Shown one piece after another: positions 24,334 through 32,800 of a stretch of 32,800 nt of DNA. The first letter of the stretch is position 1; the number at the start of each line of letters is the position of its first letter. The position numbers and the translations under genes are program-made. This DNA comes from Micavibrio sp. UBA2705 (GTDB lineage: Bacteria; Pseudomonadota; Alphaproteobacteria; Micavibrionales; Micavibrionaceae). Under the pieces are notes generated by a model, which did no database searches, had not been told where the DNA came from, and saw nothing but the letters and a program-made list of their open reading frames with translations. The stretch is from contig DELD01000032.1 of assembly GCA_002354205.1 (NCBI GenBank), positions 1-32,800 on the forward strand, read 5' to 3'.

Positions 24334-25842
24334 TTAATGGTGCATGGCAGGGTCGTGCGGCGCAATGGTTTGCAGCCCTTCCATATGCCCGTTGACAAGG
24401 AAATGCACGGCAATCGCAGCGGCAAATCCGAGGACAATAATCGGGGTCCATTTTAAATGGCTCATAAAGCTGTATGAACCACGACCTACGCCCATAAGCG
24501 CCACGCCAGCCGCGGAGCCAATAGACAGCATAGAACCGCCTACGCCTGTTGTTAGCGTAATTAACAGCCACTGAAAATGTGTCATTTCTGGATCCATTGT
24601 CAATACGGCAAACATCACAGGGATGTTATCAATTAACGCGGATGCAAAGCCGAGGGTAATATTTGTAATGGTTGGCCCCCATTCAACATACATAAGGTTC
24701 GACGCAAGCTCCATATAACCAAGGAAGGATAGGCCGCCAACAGAGAAAATAACGCCGAAGAAGAAGAGGAGCGTGTCCCATTCCGCAGCCGCAACAGTTT
24801 CGATGATATCAAAATCTTCGTCTTCATGTGAATTTTTTGTGTGGTGACGAATGAAGTAAGAGAAAAACATAAGTACAGAAAGGCCGGTCATCATGCCAAT
24901 AAAAGGCGGAAGGCCGAGCATTTGCTCAAAACCAACAGCCATTGCGATCGTGCAGACGCCAAGAAAAATCATGGTTTTTGCGCCATATTTTAATTTTGAT
25001 CCTGTCTCCATATGCCAAGGCTTTTCTTTGGGGACAAAGAAGCTCATGATAATTGCAGGGACAAGGAAGCAAACAACAGAAGGCAAGAACAACGCAAAGA
25101 ATTCAAAGAAGTCGACCTTGCCGGCCTGCCAAACCATCAATGTTGTAATGTCACCAAATGGTGAGAATGCGCCGCCAGCATTCGCCGCGCAGACAATATT
25201 GACGCAGCTGACGCCGACGAATTTTTTATCCTCTGCGCCCACGGCCATAACAACCGCGCCAAGTACAAGCGACGTGGTTAAGTTATCAGCTACGGGTGAC
25301 AGGAAGAAGGCCATAACGCCAGTCGCCCAGAAAAGCTGACGTTTGTTAAGGCCTGCTTTAATTAATTTACTGCGCAGAACATCAAAGACCTGACGGTTTT
25401 CAAGTGCGGCGATGTAAGTCATGGCGGCGAGCAAGAAGAGCAGCAAAGAGGCGTATTCTTCTAGGCCGTGGAAAACCGCGCTATGCACGTCATCATGTGA
25501 AAAACCAAAGCTTGGTGCAACAAGGCCAATGGTCACCCAAATAATACCTGCGCCCAACATGACGGGCTTAGACTTCTTTAAATGGGTTTTCTCTTCTAGC
25601 AAGACGAGTAAATATGAGAGTATAAAAATCACAATACAAAACAGAGACGCGGGATGTTTAACAAGGGCATCTTTTTGTTCTTCGGTAAGCATATGCGCCG
25701 ATGCTGCATCGCTCGCTGCAAAGCCGTAGCCAGAGAGCATGTATATACCGATAATGGCAAAAGAAAAGAAGAGAAAATAGACAAAGTTGCGAAACCCTTC
25801 AACGGAGACGAACTGTCTTGCCTGTAAACTTGCTTGTGTCAT
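24334..25842 (-). CDS. nhaD: Na+/H+ antiporter, NhaD family
   Basis: An inner-membrane sodium/proton exchanger used for sodium extrusion and pH control. The 502-residue protein has about 12-13 membrane segments. Conserved ion-transporter motifs are SPVADNLTTSLVLGAVV near residue 180, NIVCAANAGGAFSPFGDITT near 210 and DNIPVMFAVLTMD near 415. The ATG at 25842 has AAAGGG 11 nt upstream. A hairpin terminator follows. Nearby SulP suggests a link between sodium gradient and anion uptake, which I can only infer. Confidence 0.93.
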   Translation of the reverse strand: MTQASLQARQFVSVEGFRNFVYFLFFSFAIIGIYMLSGYGFAASDAASAHMLTEEQKDALVKHPASLFCIVIFILSYLLVLLEEKTHLKKSKPVMLGAGIIWVTIGLVAPSFGFSHDDVHSAVFHGLEEYASLLLFLLAAMTYIAALENRQVFDVLRSKLIKAGLNKRQLFWATGVMAFFLSPVADNLTTSLVLGAVVMAVGAEDKKFVGVSCVNIVCAANAGGAFSPFGDITTLMVWQAGKVDFFEFFALFLPSVVCFLVPAIIMSFFVPKEKPWHMETGSKLKYGAKTMIFLGVCTIAMAVGFEQMLGLPPFIGMMTGLSVLMFFSYFIRHHTKNSHEDEDFDIIETVAAAEWDTLLFFFGVIFSVGGLSFLGYMELASNLMYVEWGPTITNITLGFASALIDNIPVMFAVLTMDPEMTHFQWLLITLTTGVGGSMLSIGSAAGVALMGVGRGSYSFMSHLKWTPIIVLGFAAAIAVHFLVNGHMEGLQTIAPHDPAMHH

Positions 25843-25970
25843 TGTTTGTGATGCCCTTTAAAGAAAATATGTTTTTACAACCGAGAAATTATATCAGAAA
25901 ATATGAAAGACGAACAGGGTAAACGGATATAAAACGCTTGAAGGTGGTTTCTGAAAACTAAGGTTAAGCA

Positions 25971-26001
25971 AAAGCCCTGCAGCTTAAGCGTGCAGGGCTT
26001 T
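25971..26001 (-). terminator. Intrinsic terminator after ppa
   Basis: An 11-bp stem (AAAGCCCTGCA pairing with TGCAGGGCTTT) encloses a 9-nt loop. On the minus strand it ends in four Ts. It is 36 nt past the ppa stop. Confidence 0.85.
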
Positions 26002-26037
26002 AAAATTTTTAATGTTAAACGCTAAACGCTAGTGGTG

Positions 26038-26580
26038 TTATGCCGCTTTACTTTTTTTTTGCGCGCGCTCTAGGCCTTCTGTTAGCATTTGTTTGGCAAC
26101 GTCAACATCAGCCCAGCCAAGAACCTTAACCCATTTGCCTTTTTCAAGGTCTTTGTAATGGGTAAAGAAGTGTTCAATTTGCTCAACAGTGATTTTTGGT
26201 AAATCTGTGTAATTTTCAACGCCGTCATATAGTGGGATCATTTTTGACACTGGCACAGCGATGATTTTCTCATCTTGACCGCCATCATCTTCCATTTTCA
26301 AAACGCCAATTGGACGTGAACGCAATACTGCGCCCGGCGCGATTGGTAAATGTGTAACAACCAAAACGTCTACTGGGTCGCCATCACCAGAAAGCGTGTT
26401 CGGCACATAGCCGTAATTGCCTGGGTAATACATTGGCGTATGTAAGAAACGGTCAACAAATAACGCGCCGCTATCTTTATCAACTTCGTATTTAATCGGC
26501 GCAGCGCCCATTGGGTTTTCAATGATTACATTAATATCGTTTGGCAAATCTTTGCCTGCAGGTACATTGTCAAAAGACAT
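26038..26580 (-). CDS. ppa: Inorganic pyrophosphatase (family I)
   Basis: This soluble enzyme hydrolyses pyrophosphate released by nucleic acid, protein and fatty-acid synthesis. The 180-residue protein has the family I signature DGDPVDVLV near residue 66. The metal and substrate residues are in IENPMGAAPIKYEVDK, YYPGNYGYVPNTL and KVLGWADVD. The ATG at 26580 follows AAGGA at 9-nt spacing. The gene may be cotranscribed with the YgjV-like gene 78 nt upstream. Its terminator is at 25971-26001. Confidence 0.98.
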   Translation of the reverse strand: MSFDNVPAGKDLPNDINVIIENPMGAAPIKYEVDKDSGALFVDRFLHTPMYYPGNYGYVPNTLSGDGDPVDVLVVTHLPIAPGAVLRSRPIGVLKMEDDGGQDEKIIAVPVSKMIPLYDGVENYTDLPKITVEQIEHFFTHYKDLEKGKWVKVLGWADVDVAKQMLTEGLERAQKKSKAA

Positions 26581-26658
26581 GCGCGTTCATCCTTCTTTTC
26601 AAAATAAGTTATTCTTAGCAGCAGAGATTAGCCAATACAGCGCCTGAGATCAAGTCTT

Positions 26659-27240
26659 TTAAGTGGCTTGTGTTTGCGACAAGGAGGGCGCGTTCGCGCA
26701 GGGTTTCTCGCGGCGCAGCAGCTGTAAATGCTTGAGGTGCCCATAAGCGAAAATGCCGCAGGCGATAATCTGCGGTACAGACCCTGCAAAAATGCCGCAA
26801 GCAACCCATAAGGCGGCGCTAAGCAGGCTGAATAAACGCAAACGGAATATATCGGCGCAGAGCTTTGAACAGACAGCTAATGTCGTTGCTGCGACCCCAA
26901 CCATTGTCGCGCAGATTGCGATGAGGCTGTAAAGTTGACCGCCCCAGCCTGCAAAGGAAAGGTAAAAAATAATAGGGAAAGATAAATAGAGTAAGGGCTT
27001 AACGGCAGGGTATCTGACAAAAGTCAGGCTTAATACGCCCATATAAACATAGACAATATTCATTAATGCGATTGTCGGCATATCCAATATCGCCCAGTGC
27101 AGCGCGACAACTAAGCAGCCTGCGGCCTCTATCGACAGTAAGGCAAAGCGGTTTTTCTGGTAACTTGAATATGCATAAAGCCCATAACCAACAAAGCCGA
27201 TAATTTGCGCCAATACAAAAGCTGAAAATAAACCATCCAT
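26659..27240 (-). CDS. YgjV-like inner-membrane protein
   Basis: A 193-residue protein with about six or seven hydrophobic helices. It resembles the YgjV family of small inner-membrane proteins of unknown function, with QIIGFVGYGLYAYSSYQKNR near residue 12, LEAAGCLVVALHW-type text near 38, and ALMNIVYVYMG near 58. The ATG at 27240 has AAGGA 7-8 nt upstream. The polar tail holds REKPCANAPSLSQTQ. It shares a small-helix-bundle look with the protein at 2344-2946, so both may belong to the PQ-loop-like class. That link is inference. Confidence 0.72.
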   Translation of the reverse strand: MDGLFSAFVLAQIIGFVGYGLYAYSSYQKNRFALLSIEAAGCLVVALHWAILDMPTIALMNIVYVYMGVLSLTFVRYPAVKPLLYLSFPIIFYLSFAGWGGQLYSLIAICATMVGVAATTLAVCSKLCADIFRLRLFSLLSAALWVACGIFAGSVPQIIACGIFAYGHLKHLQLLRREKPCANAPSLSQTQAT

Positions 27241-27318
27241 GCCGTATTCCTTAACCGATAAAATGCACTAAACAAAAAATAGCGGATTATGGTTAATTAA
27301 TAGTGAATGGATATAGTT

Positions 27319-29463
27319 TTATATATGGAGGCCGCCTATAGCGGGGAGGTCTTCGTTGCAGCTTGCCTCTTCTTCTTTATATCGCGAATCCAACGCAAGC
27401 TTGATGTCGGCAATATGTGGCGCACAAACGAGAAAAGCATCATATGTCATATTGCGTATTTTATAGGGAAGAAACTCACCCATAATGGTAAAGGCATCTT
27501 CGCAGAAATCACGTTTTCTGGGGTCAAAACCAATATCATTGATGAGGCGGTTTTCATTATAAAAATCTGCGATAGATTGACGTCTGCTTTTTAACGCCGG
27601 CCAATCAACGGTAATTTTTCCACTGTTAATCGAAGGAACGAGCCAATTGGCAGCTTTAATTAGCTCTTCATGTGGTGTTTTGTTTTTGTATTTTTTGTGC
27701 TGGGCGCATTTCACTTTCATTTTCTTGTCTTCATTATACTCGGTTAGCTGCAATGTCGAGCTATGCGCTTCTCCGCTCTTATCTGTATAGCTAAGATGGA
27801 ATATGTGTGAGCCAGTTAATATGCAGTTACTTGCATAGCCACCAACGCAATGACTCATGCGCTCTCCTTCTTCCTCAAGCTCTATTTTTGTTGTAAGGGG
27901 GATGATATGAACGTTACGGGCTGTTTTTTGTTCTGGGCATAAAGCGGGCCATGATAAATCGCTGGCGATAGCAATGGATTTTAAACGTGCATTAACGGTG
28001 TCTAGGCGTTCATGCCATTGCTCTGAACCACGTACAAGCTGTGGTACAGAAAAGCCCGACATAAACTGCGTGATGATGTTCTCGTCTTGGCTGAGTTTAT
28101 AGGCTATATCTAGAACATCGCCAGCGTCACCTTCGCTTAACATTGTTTGCACAATAGATGGTAAAATGATTGTGTTTCTAACTTTACGTACAAAGTCCTG
28201 TATGTCCCGCCAGACAACATTTTTGTTTGGGTTTTTGCGTATATACTGACGCAGCGTGCTGTAAGGTAAGCGGCTGTATTTATGGGCGCTTTCTAAATCC
28301 TCACAGGCCTTTTTGAAATCTTGCCATGCCTTGCTATGCATGGGATATTCGTGTCGTTCAAAATAAGGCAAAAAACTCAGCTTTTGGCTTAAAATATTTA
28401 AATCATCATTTTCAATATGACGGTCATTAACGCCATGATACGGGGCAAGGTATTTTTTTGGTATAGATCTGACCTCTGCAGCAAACACATTTTTTAAGGC
28501 AGCGGGAACAGATATGCCTTGATCTATTAACGCATTTAATCTTTTCGGGGCATTATATTTATCATTATCCATGCCATCACGGCGGCGCAGTGCATTATAA
28601 TCCCATTCACCTACATGTTTTAAGGAGAAAAGTGGCGTTAATCCCGGATAGGTTTTGAATGCACCAATGCGATAGTCAATTTCACGCGCGCTATTGCCGG
28701 CTAACATCCACTGATAATCGCGGTAACTTGGCTGCGTGTTAAACATGGCAGCATGAAGCGCATCGCGATTGAGGCGTGCTAAAATGCTATATTGCGCAGT
28801 TTTTAACCATGCTTGTTCTGTGTTTTGTATAAAATGATCTATGCCCTTGCGTGAAATTGTGACCTCTCCGCCATGTATACGTGCCACCTGCCTTAACTGG
28901 CTTTGAATATAAGCGCTGGGGCCGATTTGGCTTTGGTAGCGGTTATCACGATGTTTGAACATATGCGCAATATCTAAAGCGTTTTGATCAAATATTTTTT
29001 TGCCAAAGCGCGGGACTGCGCTATAAGGTTGGTCGTCATTAAGCATATTTTGATAATAGCTGCGCACGTTTTCAAATGCCTTTTTACCATTATCAATAAA
29101 GTTCATGCGGTATAGTGAGAGCTGTTTTAAGGGGCTAACCATAAAAATGCGCGCACTGGCAATTCTATACTGCGCACCTTCTTTTTTCTTTTGGGCTTTT
29201 TTATTAAATTTTAAATCGCTATGCGGGATAATGACCATATGTGCGCCATTGTCAGCGTGCGTTATTTGCGGCGCTGTACTGCTTTGCCAATCTTCAAAAA
29301 TTGTATTAACACCTTCGATAAGCGCGGTCTTATTGGGCTGATTTACGGCATCAGTGTTGGCGCATATGTTTTCAATGACATTCTGTTTAAAGGCGTCAAT
29401 TTGATCTTCAATGTGTGTTTGAAGGCGCGCGGCTTTGTTAAGGTATAATGCTGTACTCATCAT
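27319..29463 (-). CDS. PcfJ-domain protein
   Basis: A large soluble protein of 714 residues whose C-terminal third carries the PcfJ-type signature. The pattern is EEEGERMSHCVGGY at about 530-543, then SHIFHLSY, SSTLQL, and KCAQHKKYKNKTPHEELIKAANWL. The His538-Cys539 pair and the following Gly-Gly-Tyr are the most conserved part of that family. PcfJ was named from a conjugative plasmid of Enterococcus, and its function is unknown. The first 500 residues are helical, basic in places, and unrecognised. No conjugation or mobility genes are nearby. The first of two adjacent ATGs (29463) has GAGAGG 4 nt upstream; the second (29460) has better 7-nt spacing. A strong promoter (29487-29515) lies just after mutL, so it is transcribed separately. 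Confidence 0.85.
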   Translation of the reverse strand: MMSTALYLNKAARLQTHIEDQIDAFKQNVIENICANTDAVNQPNKTALIEGVNTIFEDWQSSTAPQITHADNGAHMVIIPHSDLKFNKKAQKKKEGAQYRIASARIFMVSPLKQLSLYRMNFIDNGKKAFENVRSYYQNMLNDDQPYSAVPRFGKKIFDQNALDIAHMFKHRDNRYQSQIGPSAYIQSQLRQVARIHGGEVTISRKGIDHFIQNTEQAWLKTAQYSILARLNRDALHAAMFNTQPSYRDYQWMLAGNSAREIDYRIGAFKTYPGLTPLFSLKHVGEWDYNALRRRDGMDNDKYNAPKRLNALIDQGISVPAALKNVFAAEVRSIPKKYLAPYHGVNDRHIENDDLNILSQKLSFLPYFERHEYPMHSKAWQDFKKACEDLESAHKYSRLPYSTLRQYIRKNPNKNVVWRDIQDFVRKVRNTIILPSIVQTMLSEGDAGDVLDIAYKLSQDENIITQFMSGFSVPQLVRGSEQWHERLDTVNARLKSIAIASDLSWPALCPEQKTARNVHIIPLTTKIELEEEGERMSHCVGGYASNCILTGSHIFHLSYTDKSGEAHSSTLQLTEYNEDKKMKVKCAQHKKYKNKTPHEELIKAANWLVPSINSGKITVDWPALKSRRQSIADFYNENRLINDIGFDPRKRDFCEDAFTIMGEFLPYKIRNMTYDAFLVCAPHIADIKLALDSRYKEEEASCNEDLPAIGGLHI

Positions 29464-29486
29464 ATGTCCTCTCGAAATGATGAGTG

Positions 29487-29515
29487 ATGTTACGTAAAGC
29501 GGCGCAATATGTCAA
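29487..29515 (-). promoter_or_regulatory. Sigma70-type promoter for the PcfJ-domain gene
   Basis: On the minus strand a perfect TTGACA (29515-29510), a 17-nt spacer and TAACAT (29492-29487) lie between mutL and the gene. The predicted start near 29480 gives a leader of about 17 nt containing the GAGAGG site. Confidence 0.7.
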
Positions 29516-29523
29516 ATAACTTT

Positions 29524-31467
29524 TTAGTGGCGACCAAAAAGGCGCTCTATGTCATTAAGGGAAAGTTTAATATAAGTCGGGCGACCATGGTTACACTGCC
29601 CGCTGGATGGGGTTTCTTCCATTTCGCGCAGTAAGTGGTTCATTTCAACGGCGCTGAGGCGGCGACCTGATCGGACTGAGCCATGACAGGCCATGGTTGA
29701 AAGTACGTGGTTGATTTCTTCTTCAAGGCGCTGTGGGCTGCCATATTCGATCACTTCATCGGCGAGGTCTTGGATCAGCTTTGTGATGTTAACCTTGCCG
29801 AGCAGCGCAGGAATACTGCGCACGGCAATAGCGCCAGGACCAAAGGCTTCAATTTCAAGGCCGAGTTTTTTCATTTGATCTGCAAAGGGCAGCAGGCGTG
29901 AAATGTCGCCTTCATCCATTTCGATGATTTCTGGGGTCAGCAGGCCCTGCACTTCAATGCCGCCAGCGGCAAGCTGGTTTTTAAAGCGTTCATAAACTAG
30001 GCGTTCATGGGCGGCGTGCTGGTCAACAATGACAAGCCCGTCTTGGTTCTGTGCAATGATGTAATTTTCATGGAGCTGCGTGCGCGCTGCGCCCAGTGGA
30101 TTTTTTTCTTCTTCTTTTAACGCGGCTTCGCTCATGCCTTGTGGCGCGCTTGCTAAAAATTCATGGTGATCTGCGCGCGCAGATGGTGCGTCATGGAAGA
30201 TTGCTGGCTGATAACCGCTTTGTGCGGCCTGCGCTTCTGCGAAGCCTTGCCCTTGTCGGTAGGCGCTCGGCACTGTGCCATTTTGCGCAGGACTGTAAAA
30301 CCCTTGTGGGATTGTCGGACTGCCGGTTGGGGGGGCGCCTTCACTCTGTGCGTGTTGAAACAAAGCGCCGCCGCTATTCGCAGCTTGCACCTGTTCAATT
30401 AAATGCGCTTTTTGTTTTTCTAAATTGCGCAAGGCGGCAAGCGATACGGTGCTTGCCGTTTGATGCCCGCCATCATGCAAAGCATGACGAATGGCGCTAA
30501 CCATTAAGCCGCGCACTAAATTAGGGTCACGGAAACGCACTTCGGCTTTTGCGGGGTGGACGTTAACGTCAACTTCGTCACTGGGCAAATCAACAAATAA
30601 TGCGACCATAGGGTGGCGGTCACGGGCGAGTACGTCCATATAACCACCGCGCACGGCGCCAAGGACTAATTTGTCACGCACAGGGCGGCCATTGACGAAT
30701 AAATACTGCCACTGTGATGTCGCTTTATTCATTGTCGGTAGGCCAGCAAAGCCTGTAATGCGTACATTTTCGCGCTGCGCATCAAGCGCCAAGGCATTGT
30801 CAACAAAGTCACGCCCAAGCAACGCTTCCATACGCTCTTTGCTTTGCCCAAGCAAGTCTTCCGCGCGCCCCGCATAAAGGTTTAGAACTTTTTTGCCATT
30901 ATGTGTCAGTGAAAAAGCAATTTCAGGCCATGCCATAGATAAGCGAAACATGGTGTCTTTAACTGCTGTGTATTCAGAGCGCTCTGTCTTCATAAATTTA
31001 AGGCGGGCAGGGGTGGCGAAGAATAAATCGCGCACTTCAATTTTTGTGCCCTCAGGGTGGGATGTCGGGGTGACATCGCCTTTTTTACCGCCTTCTACCA
31101 AAACTTTCCAGCTTTCACCGCTATTGGCATCACGCGTCGTCACGCTAAGGCGGCTTACGGCAGCTATGGATGGCAGGGCTTCACCGCGAAAGCCAAGGTG
31201 ATCAACATTAAGCAGGTCATTATCAGGGAGTTTCGATGTCGCATGACGGTCAAGCGCGGCGATAAGCTCTTCGCGGTTCATGCCATGCCCGTCATCAGAA
31301 ACGCTTAAATAGGTTTTTCCGCCATCACGTATTTCAACGTCGACGCGGTTGGCGCGGGCATCAATGGCGTTTTCGACAAGCTCTTTTACCGCGGCGGCAG
31401 GGCGTTCGAGCACCTCACCGGCGGCGATCTGATTAATCAGTGTTTCTGGTAAATATCTAATTCGCAT
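29524..31467 (-). CDS. mutL: DNA mismatch repair protein MutL
   Basis: MutL couples mismatch recognition by MutS to strand incision. The 647-residue protein has the GHKL ATPase region: AAGEVLERPAAAVKELVENA near residue 15, DDGHGM near 58, and ATSKLP followed by GFRGEALPSIA near 90. A variable Gln/Ala/Pro-rich linker covers about 345-440. The C-terminal domain has DQHAAHERLVYE, the metal-dependent endonuclease motif of MutL from bacteria without MutH. It also has ACHGSVRSGRR and CNHGRPTYI, so it is probably a nicking type. The ATG at 31467 has no ribosome-binding site; the preceding bases match those before the GST gene. A possible promoter is at 31476-31504. Confidence 0.97.
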   Translation of the reverse strand: MRIRYLPETLINQIAAGEVLERPAAAVKELVENAIDARANRVDVEIRDGGKTYLSVSDDGHGMNREELIAALDRHATSKLPDNDLLNVDHLGFRGEALPSIAAVSRLSVTTRDANSGESWKVLVEGGKKGDVTPTSHPEGTKIEVRDLFFATPARLKFMKTERSEYTAVKDTMFRLSMAWPEIAFSLTHNGKKVLNLYAGRAEDLLGQSKERMEALLGRDFVDNALALDAQRENVRITGFAGLPTMNKATSQWQYLFVNGRPVRDKLVLGAVRGGYMDVLARDRHPMVALFVDLPSDEVDVNVHPAKAEVRFRDPNLVRGLMVSAIRHALHDGGHQTASTVSLAALRNLEKQKAHLIEQVQAANSGGALFQHAQSEGAPPTGSPTIPQGFYSPAQNGTVPSAYRQGQGFAEAQAAQSGYQPAIFHDAPSARADHHEFLASAPQGMSEAALKEEEKNPLGAARTQLHENYIIAQNQDGLVIVDQHAAHERLVYERFKNQLAAGGIEVQGLLTPEIIEMDEGDISRLLPFADQMKKLGLEIEAFGPGAIAVRSIPALLGKVNITKLIQDLADEVIEYGSPQRLEEEINHVLSTMACHGSVRSGRRLSAVEMNHLLREMEETPSSGQCNHGRPTYIKLSLNDIERLFGRH

Positions 31468-31475
31468 AGTTATAA

Positions 31476-31504
31476 TTAGTAGCGTAAACCATTCACTTTG
31501 TCAG
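31476..31504 (-). promoter_or_regulatory. Possible mutL promoter for a near-leaderless mRNA
   Basis: On the minus strand CTGACA (31504-31499), a 17-nt spacer and TACTAA (31481-31476) end 8 nt before the mutL ATG. Transcription would begin within about 0-2 nt of the start codon. Confidence 0.4.
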
Positions 31505-31545
31505 AGAATATCGTATAAAAACGCTCTAAATGGCGGGGATAACGC

Positions 31546-32800
31546 TTAAGCGATGAAGTTGACAAAAGCGTCATCATCAATTTGTGCATCTTCAAAATAG
31601 ACGCTGGCTAGCGTTGCGCCTGTAAAAATGGCGCCGCGCAAATCGGCGCCGGTTAAGTTTGCGTAGCTAAGGTCCGCATTTGTGAAGTCAGCATTTCTTA
31701 AGTCGGCGTTTTCAAGGTTCGCATATTTAAAGCTACATCCGCTCATATTGGTAACAAGCTGTCCTTTGCCAAATTTTAACGGGCAAGCTTTTATGCCGCT
31801 AAGATTGGCGCGGTTAAAGTTGCTACCGTCAAAATGCGTGCCGCGCATATCGGATTTATGCAATGTGCTGTCTCTAAAGTCAGAACCTTCAAAATGTGCG
31901 CTTTGTAAATGCATGGATGACATGTCCATGCCAATGAAAATGGCTTTTTCCGCGCGGCATGCGGTAAGCGGAATTTTGTTAAAGGCCGATATGTTGCGCA
32001 AATCATAGCCGCTAAGGTTGAGTTGTGCCCCTGATTTTCCTGTGGTCTCAATCCATGTCACATGTTCTAACAACAGCGCCTTCAAATCTTTGGCGGATTT
32101 TTCAAGTTCTGTACCTGACCTTTCGGCGGTAACCGTATCGGTCATATTCAGGCCGCCGCGTTCAACGTCCTGGAATTTTGCGCCCGTAATAATCGCGCCG
32201 CTCATATCGGCGTTAGTTAAGGCTGCGCCTGAAAGGTCAGAATCTTCCATATTTGCGCCAAGAAATTTTGCATTCTTCAAATCGGCATCCGTTAGTAATA
32301 CGGCGGATAAATCGGCATCAGTGAAATCAACGTCAGAGGCACGAATGCCGTTTAAATTGGCTTCGGATAAAAATGCGCCAGTAAATAATGTGCGTCCATC
32401 ATGCGCAGCGCCTTCGCCTTTTTTTGCGCTTGAAAAAGACATGACCTGTCCTTTGCGTAAATCAGCTTTGTTTAAATTCGCGCCGCGTAAATTCGCGCCA
32501 ATCACCTGTGCGCCGCGAAAATCTGCTTTTGTCATTTCAGCATTTTCTAAATTCGCGCCACGTAAATCACAGCCAAAAAATACGGCGTTGCTAAAATCGC
32601 TATTCGCCATATCGGCATTTTTAAAAATAGAATGAGAGAAGCCTGCCCCTGACATATTCGCGCCGCGGAAATTAAGCCCCGATAAATCGCGATCCGTCAG
32701 TACCGCGCGCGCGCCGCCAACAGAGCCTTCGCTGTACATTGCGTGACTTTTTATTGCTTTGTCGAGTTCTGCCTGTGATACAGGAGGTAGCCCAGAATCG
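31546..32800 (-). CDS. Pentapeptide-repeat protein, start outside the window (partial)
   Basis: A protein built largely of A(D/N)LxX pentapeptide repeats, which fold into a right-handed square beta-helix. At least 417 residues are visible. The reading frame stays open from the ATG at 32739 to the right edge. The extra 20 codons (ending in ELDKAIKSHA) fit the family's typical entry segment. The gene therefore continues outside the window and its start is not seen. There are two repeat blocks separated by a non-repeat linker at about 32040-32160. That linker contains LKALLLEHVTWIETTG, similar to ELDKAIKSHAMYSEG at the right edge, so the protein is two similar modules. The cellular role is unknown. 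It lies 78 nt upstream of mutL. Confidence 0.88.
   Translation of the reverse strand, partial: DSGLPPVSQAELDKAIKSHAMYSEGSVGGARAVLTDRDLSGLNFRGANMSGAGFSHSIFKNADMANSDFSNAVFFGCDLRGANLENAEMTKADFRGAQVIGANLRGANLNKADLRKGQVMSFSSAKKGEGAAHDGRTLFTGAFLSEANLNGIRASDVDFTDADLSAVLLTDADLKNAKFLGANMEDSDLSGAALTNADMSGAIITGAKFQDVERGGLNMTDTVTAERSGTELEKSAKDLKALLLEHVTWIETTGKSGAQLNLSGYDLRNISAFNKIPLTACRAEKAIFIGMDMSSMHLQSAHFEGSDFRDSTLHKSDMRGTHFDGSNFNRANLSGIKACPLKFGKGQLVTNMSGCSFKYANLENADLRNADFTNADLSYANLTGADLRGAIFTGATLASVYFEDAQIDDDAFVNFIA

Noticed and set aside
32737..32739. ATG as start of the pentapeptide protein
   Set aside because: The frame is open to the window edge and the upstream residues match the internal module, so the true start lies further out.

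Overview
The window looks like a stretch of core chromosome from a free-living alphaproteobacterium of moderate G+C content (mid-40s % by eye). The evidence for this is a Usg-family protein, a one-cysteine Trm112-type protein, a soluble PAS histidine kinase whose H-box resembles the DivJ/PleC/PdhS group, a type-2 ferredoxin-NADP reductase, and a CIRCE-controlled groES-groEL operon. Biosynthetic leuA argues against a reduced intracellular parasite. The order cannot be fixed from the sequence alone. I see no phage, IS element, integrase, CRISPR array, tRNA or rRNA.

Layout. At 0.2-2.3 kb is a membrane GGDEF-EAL protein (+). At 2.3-8.2 kb, on the minus strand, are a PQ-loop-like membrane protein, rplK-rplA with its own promoter, leader hairpin and strong terminator, an unusual CA-repeat-rich small gene, leuA, and a HAD nucleotidase overlapping a 72-codon gene, followed by a Trm112-type protein. 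At 8.3-10.35 kb is the PAS histidine kinase (-). At 10.5-12.5 kb (+) are usg, an unknown gene with its own promoter and terminator, and ferredoxin-NADP reductase. Dps (-) converges on the reductase. At 13.2-16.8 kb (+) are an AsmA-like protein, a glutathione S-transferase and an atypical SDR. pepA (-) is divergent from the CIRCE/groES/groEL operon (+), which ends at 20.7 kb. From 20.75 kb to the right edge everything is on the minus strand: a SulP transporter, an S41 protease, NhaD, inorganic pyrophosphatase, a YgjV-like protein, a PcfJ-domain protein, mutL, and a pentapeptide-repeat protein that runs off the right edge.

How the genes relate. Most units are independent housekeeping or stress genes: translation (rplKA), chaperonins, DNA protection (Dps), mismatch repair (MutL), leucine synthesis, and ion transport (SulP and NhaD). 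No single new multi-gene system is evident. The items most worth a second look are the chromosomal PcfJ-domain protein with a near-consensus promoter, the CA-repeat gene, the two-module pentapeptide protein whose true start lies outside the window, two genes (GST and mutL) that look leaderless and share the same bases before the start codon, the detached rplKA unit with a candidate L1 leader hairpin, and an EAL protein whose cyclase signature is degenerate. Several starts were moved to match ribosome-binding sites: the GGDEF-EAL gene, usg, AsmA, the SDR, pepA, groES, SulP and the kinase.
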